Below are positions 29,415 through 35,520 of a stretch of DNA of 35,520 nt, piece after piece (within the stretch, counting starts at the first letter, position 1; each line of letters begins with the position of its first letter). Position numbers and translations under genes: made by a program. Origin of the DNA: a virus; IMG/VR virus record IMGVR_UViG_3300044986_000030, positions 1-35,520 of that record; one strand, 5' to 3'. The notes beneath the pieces were generated by a model. It saw only the letters and a program-made list of their open reading frames with translations, was not told where the DNA came from and did no database searches.

Positions 29415-29868
29415 CTTTGAGGCAAGGTTTAGGGCAAGTCGCCCAGCAGAGATTGTTGTGGCGACGTACCTGCTGAACCGTGGGCATACGGTGACGCTGC
29501 CAAAACGTCGCATGGCCCGTGACTTTGCCGACCGAAAGGAATACGCCGACAAAGGCGATGTGTATGCGTCGGGTAAGCGGATAGAGGTTAAGCACATCAA
29601 GCATGACTTTCAGTACGAAGCGTGGCCGTTTGAGACGGCTGCGATCTGTGCCAAGAAGTCCTTTGATGCGGCTGATCCGCGCCCTGATTACTACTACATC
29701 GTCAATGCAAGTCTGACCGTGGCGGCACTCGTAGATGTACGCACCACGTTCCCCGACTGGATTGTGCGGAAAATCACCGACAAGGAGCGCGGGTACGACT
29801 ACGACGTTTATGCCGTGACCCCCGAATATCTCGCATGGCGTTACATAGACTTTGAGGAACGACTGTGA
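29398..29868 (+). CDS. PD-(D/E)XK-like endonuclease, 156 aa
   Basis: The core is YADKGDVYASGKRIEVKHIK with D54, E63 and K65, the D-x(8)-E-x-K arrangement of small phage nucleases. An upstream helix (EIVVATYLLNRGHTVTLPK) and the later strand YYYIVNASLTVAALV fit this fold. The role may be in resolving recombination or in host DNA breakdown. The start is TTG at 29398, inside the SSB-like gene, which explains a weak SD; the next possible starts lie within the conserved helix. The product is 156 residues. Confidence 0.65.
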   Translation: MIHPSDFEARFRASRPAEIVVATYLLNRGHTVTLPKRRMARDFADRKEYADKGDVYASGKRIEVKHIKHDFQYEAWPFETAAICAKKSFDAADPRPDYYYIVNASLTVAALVDVRTTFPDWIVRKITDKERGYDYDVYAVTPEYLAWRYIDFEERL

Positions 29869-30275
29869 AGCGCATATTCCCGAAAGGCACGACGCCACAG
29901 CAGATGGCGGTTGCCGTAACGCGCATGATGCAGGGGTTAGACCCGCAGCGCGTGTGGGCGGTGGAAGTGGCCGAGTGGAAAAAGCCTAAAACGTCGCAGC
30001 AGCTGGCCTATTTATGGGGTGTTGTTTACCCGATGATTATGGAAGCGGGCGGCGAGGCGCTCAAAGGCTGGACACGCGACGATCTGCATGAGTATTTCTT
30101 GGGTGAGGTGTTTGGTTGGGAAACGCTCACAGGGCTTGGCAAGAAACGTATGCGCCCGTTAAAGCGCACCTCGCGCATGACCCAGCAAGAATTTACCGAA
30201 TTTCTGCACGGCATTGAAAACCGGCTGATAGAGCTTGGTATTGGGCCGTTACCGGAGCCAATTTATGTTTCGTAA
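29865..30275 (+). CDS. ninB: NinB-like recombination protein
   Basis: The sequence includes WAVEVAEWKKPKTSQQLAYL followed by WGVVYPMI, then DDLHEYFLGEVFGWETLTGL and a C-terminal MTQQEFTEFLHGIENRLIEL. This is the NinB (Orf) family, which in lambda binds single-stranded DNA and helps load the recombination proteins in place of RecFOR. At 136 residues its length is typical. The GTG start overlaps the preceding stop as GTGA at 29865-29868. Confidence 0.85.
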   Translation: MKRIFPKGTTPQQMAVAVTRMMQGLDPQRVWAVEVAEWKKPKTSQQLAYLWGVVYPMIMEAGGEALKGWTRDDLHEYFLGEVFGWETLTGLGKKRMRPLKRTSRMTQQEFTEFLHGIENRLIELGIGPLPEPIYVS

Positions 30276-30287
30276 AAAAGGTTTAGT

Positions 30288-30839
30288 ATGAATTTCTGGG
30301 CTGATACGCCATACGTCACGGCTCATGTGCGTAACGAGTTCTTGCACGACCATGAGAAGGGCAAAGGCGAATTTACCCTCTGCACCGTGTTTGGTTTTCG
30401 CGCTGAACCCATGCGCGTACCCATGTTTCAAATCATGTTGGAGTCAGGCGCACAATGGGCGCGTATCCCGATCCACGCGCTGTGTAGCAAGCCCTGCCTA
30501 GAAATGGCGCTGCCGCTTGTTGTGTGGTGGGATTCGTTCAGCCGCAACTGTCAGGTCAAGGAGGTGGCGTTCCTGCGTAACCACCGGGTCAAGGCGATAG
30601 GCCGTGACGGGGTACAGCGCCCGGGGACGTATTTGATGACAGTATTCTGGTGCGACGGCGGTTGGAGCGAGGTGCCTGACCAGAGCAAAGACCACCACAT
30701 CATCGCTTTAGACTCGGGGCAATGGATTGCCTACCCTAACAATAGGTTGTTATGGGCTGACCCGAGCTGGATCAACGGGGAGGTGCCGAGGGATTGGCGC
30801 TCCCCGTCAACTAACTACAGCGTGGAAGGTATGCCGTGA
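30288..30839 (+). CDS. Early protein of unknown function, 183 aa
   Basis: The protein has many aromatic residues and Cys: MNFWADTPYVTAHVRNEFLH, then FRAEPMRVPMFQIMLESGAQ and PLVVWWDSFSRNCQV, and a later beta-like region FWCDGGWSEVP. The C-terminal half is rich in Trp and Tyr. It looks like a small globular protein related to unknown phage proteins. The start ATG 30288 has AAGG upstream. A host-targeting or DNA-interacting protein is possible, but nothing in the sequence proves it. Confidence 0.65.
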   Translation: MNFWADTPYVTAHVRNEFLHDHEKGKGEFTLCTVFGFRAEPMRVPMFQIMLESGAQWARIPIHALCSKPCLEMALPLVVWWDSFSRNCQVKEVAFLRNHRVKAIGRDGVQRPGTYLMTVFWCDGGWSEVPDQSKDHHIIALDSGQWIAYPNNRLLWADPSWINGEVPRDWRSPSTNYSVEGMP

Positions 30840-30946
30840 AAACGATTCTGGAGGCATTACAGCGGCTTTGGACGGTAGATTGGCGTCATGTGCCGCCCCC
30901 TAACTGGGCCTGCTCACGGCGGCGCACAGGAGGGCAATACTGGTGA
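30836..30946 (+). CDS. Coupled micro-ORF, 36 aa
   Basis: GTG at 30836 overlaps the preceding stop as GTGA and the TGA at 30944 overlaps the next GTG start. The peptide has many aromatic and basic residues (four Trp, RRR-type run near the end). No family is recognised. The two stop-start overlaps are the reason to call it; it might work as a translational link only. Confidence 0.45.
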   Translation: MKTILEALQRLWTVDWRHVPPPNWACSRRRTGGQYW

Positions 30947-31152
30947 TTATAGATACCGAAAGCCCGCCGGGGGCATGGAAAACGGAAATGGAGCGGATGC
31001 CGTGGAGGTTCAGTCAGCAAGTCAAGGTTGAGCAAGCGTTGGCGGCAATGCGCCAAGCGGGCTTGGCCGCTGAAGCAACGACGCTGGCATTGGAAATACG
31101 CACGCTCAAGAACGAGCTAGAAACATTGCGCGTTCGTCTTGACGGCGCTTAA
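30943..31152 (+). CDS. Small coiled-coil protein, 69 aa, last early gene
   Basis: The start is GTG at 30943 with a strong AGGAGG-like SD in the preceding ORF. The N-terminal part (ESPPGAWKTEMERMPWRF) precedes a helix with heptad-like spacing (ALEIRTLKNELETLRVRLDG), suggesting a coiled-coil dimer. It overlaps the 3' end of the opposing endolysin gene by 47 bases, so the two operons converge here. I see no terminator hairpin. Function unknown. Confidence 0.6.
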   Translation: MIIDTESPPGAWKTEMERMPWRFSQQVKVEQALAAMRQAGLAAEATTLALEIRTLKNELETLRVRLDGA

Positions 31153-31591
31153 CCAACCCCGGTAATACCCGCCCTGCCGCCTTCGTCCACATCAGGAAGG
31201 CGTCAGCAGCGCCCTCTACGTCCCCTCGGTTGTAGCGCATCCGTATGCTGCTGCGTTGGAGGTTCCCAAGTCCGACGTTAAAGGCAAAACTCACCAGAGC
31301 ATCAAATTGCCCTTGGCTATTAACAGCAGCAGGGCAATATCGGGCCACGCCACGCTCAAACCGCTTAAGGTCTTGAGCAAGGATAGCGTCAACCTCTCCC
31401 ATAGAGAGGGCGCGATCCCAGCCATCGGGTATCGGTAGGTTCTTCCGATCCTCATACTTCACCGCTGCGTGGGTTGGGTCAATAACGTGTCCGACTCCGA
31501 CCGTCCATAGCAGAGCCGGACACCGATAAGGGCGCATCCGTACGCCCTCATGATGCTTGATCATCGCCTTTGCGGCGTCGGATACCTTCAT
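31106..31591 (-). CDS. Endolysin, GH24 lysozyme
   Basis: The enzyme cleaves peptidoglycan at the end of infection. The signature is KHHEGVRMRPYRCPALLWTVGVGH, read in two parts: E15 as catalytic acid, C24 at the place of T4 lysozyme D20, and T30 with the following G-V-G-H. The Cys version of this motif (C-P-A-x-x-W-T) is common in phage and known to be active. The later part has QFDALVSFAFNVGLGNLQRS, the family's second block, and MWTKAAGRVLPGLVKRRQDE. The 161 residues are full length with no signal-anchor, so export needs the holin. The gene is the end of the leftward unit. Confidence 0.9.
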   Translation of the reverse strand: MKVSDAAKAMIKHHEGVRMRPYRCPALLWTVGVGHVIDPTHAAVKYEDRKNLPIPDGWDRALSMGEVDAILAQDLKRFERGVARYCPAAVNSQGQFDALVSFAFNVGLGNLQRSSIRMRYNRGDVEGAADAFLMWTKAAGRVLPGLVKRRQDERAMFLARS

Positions 31592-32073
31592 TTCTGGCTA
31601 AAGGCGCGACCACCAAAATGAAAGGCAATGATGCTGGCAAGAATTGCCATTTCATCCTCGGAAAATACGTTTTCTAGCGCAATCGCAAACGGTACGCCTT
31701 GGTTCCACGCGTACCACATACCAGCGATGTTGATGATGACAAGCTCTAGCACAAAGATGTAGGTGACGACCGGACGCACCGAGGCGCGTAGGTTAATCAT
31801 CCATTGGCTTGCGCCCTCGCCAATCTTCATGTCGTGTTCATAGAGCGCCACACGTTCCTCGGTAGCGGTCTGCGTCTGGATTTGCTCCAGCTTGATTTCC
31901 TCAACCCGTGCCTGCGCGATAAACCCACGTTCTGCGAGGGCTAGTTCACGCTCTTTCTGTGCGGCAACCAACGCAAGCTCATGCTTCTTGTCCTGCCGAT
32001 CTTGGAAAATCGCAAGAATCTTGGGCAGACCACCCGCAAGGAACGACAGGAAGGTGCTAACCATCGTCATCAT
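31588..32073 (-). CDS. Holin candidate with GTA-holin-like architecture, 161 aa
   Basis: A short N-terminal hydrophobic stretch (residues 3-22) is followed by a long charged helix (25-85), then a membrane segment PVVTYIFVLELVIINIAGMW (101-120) and a third hydrophobic segment at 140-155. This order is like the three-segment holins used by gene transfer agents and some phages. It is encoded directly before the endolysin with an ATGA overlap. The function in opening the inner membrane is inferred from architecture and position. Confidence 0.7.
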   Translation of the reverse strand: MMTMVSTFLSFLAGGLPKILAIFQDRQDKKHELALVAAQKERELALAERGFIAQARVEEIKLEQIQTQTATEERVALYEHDMKIGEGASQWMINLRASVRPVVTYIFVLELVIINIAGMWYAWNQGVPFAIALENVFSEDEMAILASIIAFHFGGRAFSQK

Positions 32074-32477
32074 TTGGAAGCCCTCACTACGTCATCGCCC
32101 TTGGTGACGGTCACGTGGTCGCCCTCTACGTCTACCCGCATCGGCTGTTCCTTGCGGTCAAGTTTGTCTAGTTTGGCGATCAATTCCTTAATCACCTCAA
32201 ACTCGGGCTTTTCTTCCTTTTCTACGGTGCCAGCAATAGACGCCAGCATGGAGATAAGGGCGGTCAGCGAGGCACCGAGCAGCCCCATCACGGCGGCGAT
32301 CTTGTCGCTATCCAACGCAAGGCTAGACAACACACCGATCACTACAATGGCGGTGATGTACTTGAGGCCGTCCTTACCGATAGCCTTGCCCGCTACGTCC
32401 TTGGCGCTGCTGTTAGCTTCAAGGCGCTGTAACTCGGCCTTGATCTGCACTTTCAGCAGTTCAATGTCCTCGCTCAT
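32070..32477 (-). CDS. Membrane protein of the lysis cassette, 135 aa
   Basis: The N-terminal 35 residues are charged helix (SEDIELLKVQIKAELQRLEA). Two hydrophobic segments follow (39-55 with YITAIVVIGVLSSLAL, and 60-84), separated by a short loop, and then a charged C-terminal tail. A second holin, an antiholin or a membrane-scaffold is possible. It overlaps both neighbours by ATGA. The function is inferred from its topology and placement. Confidence 0.6.
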   Translation of the reverse strand: MSEDIELLKVQIKAELQRLEANSSAKDVAGKAIGKDGLKYITAIVVIGVLSSLALDSDKIAAVMGLLGASLTALISMLASIAGTVEKEEKPEFEVIKELIAKLDKLDRKEQPMRVDVEGDHVTVTKGDDVVRASK

Positions 32478-32665
32478 TTAATCGCGTCTACCAGCATCAC
32501 GGCCATGCTGCCAAGCGCACCAATCAGCACAAGGATGACCGTGCCGCCGACAGAAATAACCAATCGCTCAAGACGCTTCAGCCGAGCGTGGATGGCCTCA
32601 TATCGGACTGCACAAACATCAATGTGGCTGGTGACGGTCACTTCTAGCTCTTGCACCGATGTCAC
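32474..32665 (-). CDS. Small single-pass membrane protein, 63 aa
   Basis: A GTG start at 32665 is coupled to the preceding stop (GTGA). An N-terminal charged helix of 35 residues leads to one hydrophobic helix (ISVGGTVILVLIGALGSMAV). It belongs to the three-gene membrane set before the endolysin. It could be a pinholin, antiholin or small spanin-like component; the sequence shows no lipobox. Confidence 0.55.
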   Translation of the reverse strand: MTSVQELEVTVTSHIDVCAVRYEAIHARLKRLERLVISVGGTVILVLIGALGSMAVMLVDAIK

Positions 32666-33045
32666 GGCATACCCTCAACGACAACCCACGACTGCGTGGC
32701 CTCGTCCCACGAATACATCTTGGGCGGTTCGCCCGTGCCAGCGTCAGCGGGCATCGGCACCGGAGCCTGCCAGTTGCAGTCGGCGTCCAGCGTCCATGAC
32801 GGATACGGCTGCGGCGGGATGAACGCATCCAGCGCGGCATCGTACTTGTAGCCGATCCCGGCGTAGTGCTTGCGGATGTTGCCGTTGTAGCTCGTCTGCT
32901 TCCAGTTGCCGCCGAGCAACTTCTGGCAGAACGCCACGCCGATGCTTTCCAGTTCGTTGCCGTCAGCGTCAGCCGTGTCCTTGTTAGCGACAACGATGAC
33001 CTGCTGAACCACGTTGTTTTCGTCAAGCCTTGCGAAATGTGCCAC
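32662..33045 (-). CDS. Conserved phage protein of the MAHFA...YAGIGY type, 127 aa
   Basis: The sequence MAHFARLDENNVVQQVIVVA continues with a DxDG loop and FCQKLLGGNWKQTSYNGNIR, KHYAGIGYKYDAALDAFIPP, and a Trp-rich end (PSWTLDADCNWQAPVPMP). This is a well-known virion-associated family from cyanophages and other aquatic phages. It probably is a small tail or baseplate-associated protein. The start is GTG with a strong SD, GAAGGAG. Confidence 0.75.
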   Translation of the reverse strand: MAHFARLDENNVVQQVIVVANKDTADADGNELESIGVAFCQKLLGGNWKQTSYNGNIRKHYAGIGYKYDAALDAFIPPQPYPSWTLDADCNWQAPVPMPADAGTGEPPKMYSWDEATQSWVVVEGMP

Positions 33046-33050
33046 TTGGG

Positions 33051-33650
33051 TTACTCCTTCAAATGCAAAGCGGTGAGACTTTCTTCCTCACCGACATAAC
33101 CAACCGGGAAAGTGTTGAACGATAGCGATACCCGCTCCTGCTGCACGGCTTCCACCATGTGCGTCAAGTGCGAGGGAAACAGCATCAAGTCACCGGCACC
33201 GACCTCAAACCACCACGATTCTGAGTTGTGCAGGTTCCAGTTGTCCGTCGGCAGTTTGATCTGCTGGTAGCCGTCGCGGTAGAAATAGATCTTGTCGCGC
33301 TCGCGTGCGGCCTTCATGTAGAGGACGCCGCTGATGAAGCTGTTGGGATGCGCGTGCTTGTGGTGCCATTGACCGGGCTGGCAGTAGTTGAGCCACGATT
33401 GCGTCACGCGTAAGCCCACCTCGTTCTTCGGGGCGTAGATACTTTGTAGATACGCATGGACGCTCGCTTCTACGAACGCCTTGAGGTTTGCCATCGTGTC
33501 GTGGCGCAGCACATAGCGGTCGTTGCTCGTCGTGTTGCCTTGGTTCTTGTGCGTCTCTTGCGAGTCCACAAAGGCAGTTTCCTCGGGGCTGAAGTCGCGC
33601 CCGAGTTCAAACTTGGCAACCGCCGTCGGGAATATGGAATACAGATTCAC
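33051..33650 (-). CDS. 2-oxoglutarate/Fe(II)-dependent oxygenase
   Basis: The protein begins like the family found in phage genomes (YSIFPTAVAKFE). The iron site is indicated by QWHHKHAHPNSFISGVLYM at about residues 94-112, with His ligands in 96-101, and by the late His in FPSHLTHMVEAV (H164). The 2OG-binding Arg is in ERVSLSFN (R173). Such enzymes hydroxylate protein or small-molecule substrates; in phage the substrate is unknown, though a tail or host surface part is suggested by the location next to the fibre. The GTG start is coupled to the upstream stop. Confidence 0.8.
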   Translation of the reverse strand: MNLYSIFPTAVAKFELGRDFSPEETAFVDSQETHKNQGNTTSNDRYVLRHDTMANLKAFVEASVHAYLQSIYAPKNEVGLRVTQSWLNYCQPGQWHHKHAHPNSFISGVLYMKAARERDKIYFYRDGYQQIKLPTDNWNLHNSESWWFEVGAGDLMLFPSHLTHMVEAVQQERVSLSFNTFPVGYVGEEESLTALHLKE

Positions 33651-33895
33651 GCGACCGCCTTTTCAATCTGCTCAACATAGTCCTCAAACGCCTTCTGCTG
33701 CTCGGGCAATAGGATCGTCGGCACCGCGTCCTCAAGTTCCTTAATCTTCTCAATCGTGAACATGATCTCGTCCCACGAGGGCTTCGGTCGCGGGTCTTCC
33801 CAGCGGGTGATTTCGCGGTTGCTGATCTCCCACTTTGCACCGGGACGCAGCAAGTGCATCGCGGTATCAATGCCCATGAGTTGATAGGTTTTCAT
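33647..33895 (-). CDS. Conserved small protein, MKTYQLMGIDTAMHLL type, 82 aa
   Basis: The start MKTYQLMGIDTAMHLLRPGA followed by KWEISNREITRWEDPRPKPS is a familiar small family in cyanophages and related phages, placed next to fibre genes. The C-terminal half is helical (EIMFTIEKIKELEDAV). Its function may be in tail assembly. It overlaps the fibre stop by ATGA and the oxygenase start by GTGA. Confidence 0.7.
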   Translation of the reverse strand: MKTYQLMGIDTAMHLLRPGAKWEISNREITRWEDPRPKPSWDEIMFTIEKIKELEDAVPTILLPEQQKAFEDYVEQIEKAVA

Positions 33896-35520
33896 GTGAA
33901 GTTGACCTTGAGAATTACGATACCGGAGCCGCCTGCTGCGCCACCCGGCGTAGCACCAGCAGATGCTTGCGACCCACCGCCGCCACCACCGGTATTAGCC
34001 GTGCCTGCGACTGCGTCGGGGCCGCCGTCTTTGCCACCGTCACCGCCACCGCCCGCGCCGCCCGTACCTTTAGTGCCGGTAAAAGCACCGCCGCCACCGC
34101 CGCCTGCGTAGGTTGCAGACGAGCCGGATATAGACGAAGCCGTACCGGCACCGCCGTTACCGCCATCATTAACGGCGGGCGTATCACTTCCAACTGCATT
34201 AGCGCCACCACCGCCTGCGCCACCATTGTTACCGCCCGGCGTATTGGCGCTGCCGCCGTTGTTGCCTTGGCTTGGCGCTGTGCTAGGCGTATTTCCGGTG
34301 CCGCCTGCTTTAGGCGTTCCAGACGCACCGCCGCCACCGCCAGAGCCGCCATTGGCTCCTGTGCCGGGGCTAGACCCACCATCTCCGCCACCACCACCGC
34401 CCGCAGACGTTATGGTGCTAAATACAGAGTCGCTGCCAGAAGCGCCACGATTGTTTGGGTTTGCACCGCCCGCACCGCCGCCGCCTACCGTTATGGTGTA
34501 CTCGGTGCCAGCGGTAATGCTTAATGCCGTTCCTGTACGGAATCCACCCGCACCTCCACCACCACCGCCACCGCCACCCGCGCCTCTTGATCCACCTCCC
34601 GCACCACCCGCTACAACGAGGTAGTCAACGCTCACCGCGCCAGCAGGTGCAGTCCAGTTCTGCGATGACTTGAAGGTGAAGATTGAGGCAGAGCCGATGT
34701 TGTATTTGATGATGACGATGCCGGAGCCGCCTGCTGCGCCATTGGTGTTTGGGTCTTGATGCCCACCACCACCGCCGCCTCCGGTGTTAGCAGTTCCAGC
34801 AGTTGCTGTTCCCGGCGCTTTACCTGCTGCACCACCGCCGCCAGCGCCACCAGAGCCACTTGCTCCTGCTTGATATGCGGCACCACCACCGCCACCAGCA
34901 TACGTTACCGATGCGCCAGAAATTGATGACGCTGTGCCAGCACCGCCATTGCCGCCACCCGTTCCAGATGTTCCATTTGCGCCGACAGCAGAAGCACCGC
35001 CGCCACCGCCACCGCCGTAATAAGGCGCTGCCGGCCCTGCTACAGCCGCATTATCACCGCCATTATTTCCTTGGCTTGGTGATACAGACGGGGTGTTTCC
35101 CGCGCCACCGGGGCCAGCAGGGCCAGCAACACCGCCGCCGCCGCCTGACCCACCGGCTTTTCCATCTTCATCCCCTGCTGGGGTTCCAGAACCACCGCCA
35201 CCACCGCCGCCGGTAGAAGTGATCGTGCTGAAGATTGAATTGTTGCCATTAGAGGCGGCACCAGTTGTACCGCCGCTACCGCCGCCGCCAATGGTTACGG
35301 TGTAATCCGTACCAGCCGTAACAGATAGCCCGGTGCCAGTTCTAAACCCACCAGCACCGCCCCCGCCACCAGAAAATCCACCACCGCCACCACCCGCCAC
35401 CACAAGGTACTCAACCTCGCTGACGCCGCTCGGGGCAGTCCATGTGCCGGTAGAGGTGAACGTGGCTACGACAGACTGTACGGGTACGGTGTACTTGAGG
35501 ATGACGATGCCGGAGCCGCC
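33892..35520 (-). CDS. Glycine-rich tail fibre/adhesin, C-terminal part (starts at 925 across the join)
   Basis: This is residues 309-808 of the fibre that begins at 925; bases 35394-35520 duplicate its middle. It holds repeat units 2 and 3. The conserved Trp of the W-T-A-P motif falls at residues 31, 293 and 555 of the joined protein, so the period is exactly 262 residues (786 bp), and the third unit ends at the C-terminus (IVILKVNFT). Poly-Gly runs of 6-10 residues recur in each unit. The stop overlaps the ATG of the following 82-residue gene (ATGA at 33892-33895). The function as distal fibre or adhesin is inferred from family resemblance and from its position after the other tail-protein genes. 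Confidence 0.85.
   Translation of the reverse strand, partial: GGSGIVILKYTVPVQSVVATFTSTGTWTAPSGVSEVEYLVVAGGGGGGFSGGGGGAGGFRTGTGLSVTAGTDYTVTIGGGGSGGTTGAASNGNNSIFSTITSTGGGGGGGSGTPAGDEDGKAGGSGGGGGVAGPAGPGGAGNTPSVSPSQGNNGGDNAAVAGPAAPYYGGGGGGGASAVGANGTSGTGGGNGGAGTASSISGASVTYAGGGGGAAYQAGASGSGGAGGGGAAGKAPGTATAGTANTGGGGGGGHQDPNTNGAAGGSGIVIIKYNIGSASIFTFKSSQNWTAPAGAVSVDYLVVAGGAGGGSRGAGGGGGGGGGAGGFRTGTALSITAGTEYTITVGGGGAGGANPNNRGASGSDSVFSTITSAGGGGGGDGGSSPGTGANGGSGGGGGASGTPKAGGTGNTPSTAPSQGNNGGSANTPGGNNGGAGGGGANAVGSDTPAVNDGGNGGAGTASSISGSSATYAGGGGGGAFTGTKGTGGAGGGGDGGKDGGPDAVAGTANTGGGGGGSQASAGATPGGAAGGSGIVILKVNFT
35394..35520. repeat. Terminal direct repeat, right copy
   Basis: This is an exact copy of bases 1-127, offset by 35393. 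Only one copy should be kept, giving a circular genome of 35,393 bp. A true short terminal repeat on a linear genome would look the same in sequence. However, it would have to fall by chance in the middle of an open fibre gene, which makes that reading unlikely. Confidence 0.95.

Noticed and set aside
1-35520. Prophage or integrated element
   Set aside because: No integrase, attachment site or bacterial flanking genes are visible, and the ends overlap exactly, which fits a free circular phage genome.

Overview
This window is a complete, circularly closed genome of a short-tailed (podovirus-like) tailed phage of about 35.4 kb, probably from an aquatic metagenome. Bases 1-127 are repeated exactly at 35394-35520. 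Removing one copy joins the two halves of a glycine-rich fibre gene in frame, so the true circle is 35,393 bp. A P22-like portal, a terminase, a scaffold, an HK97-type capsid protein and several large internal-protein candidates are present. I found no tape measure, tail tube or sheath gene, which points to a podovirus. The host is probably a Gram-negative bacterium, judged from strong Shine-Dalgarno sites and TTGACA/TATCCT promoters, but I cannot name it. I found no integrase, DNA polymerase, RNA polymerase, helicase, tRNA or CRISPR array.

Layout. A control region at about 26808-27460 splits the genome into two opposed transcription units. Rightward (+, 27461-31152, about 3.7 kb) is an early operon: small unknown proteins, an ERF-type annealing protein, a YqaJ/lambda-type exonuclease, an SSB-like protein, a PD-(D/E)XK-like nuclease, NinB and short coupled ORFs. 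Leftward (-), from the Cro-like gene at 27377 down to base 1 and then across the join from 35393 to 31106 (about 31.7 kb), runs one nearly uninterrupted gene series. Its order is Cro-like regulator, possible coupled ORF, replication-organiser-like protein, methyltransferase, VRR-NUC-like nuclease, second methyltransferase, ferritin-like protein, ADP-ribosyltransferase-like protein, terminase, portal, scaffold, capsid, decoration, sugar-enzyme-like protein, neck proteins, internal virion proteins, tail fibres, 2OG oxygenase, and the membrane/holin-endolysin set. A glycosyltransferase gene (24555-25235, +) is the only gene inside this unit on the opposite strand.

The most distinctive element is the switch at 27386-27426. 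Two promoters with identical boxes (TTGACA, 17 bp, TATCCT) face opposite ways, and each one's -35 lies inside the other's spacer. The two -35 boxes form the palindrome TTGACA-CCCTA-TGTCAA. RNA polymerase should be able to occupy only one side at a time. The leftward transcript would start almost on the ATG of the Cro-like gene, making that mRNA leaderless.

Other notable points are an exact 262-residue threefold repeat in the glycine-rich fibre, a 20-residue repeat in a second fibre, an 18-residue repeat in an 806-residue Gln/Ala-rich protein, and a set of glycan or small-molecule modification genes (two methyltransferases, a glycosyltransferase, an MptE-like protein, a 2OG oxygenase). Neighbouring genes are packed with ATGA, GTGA or TAATG junctions, which implies translational coupling throughout.
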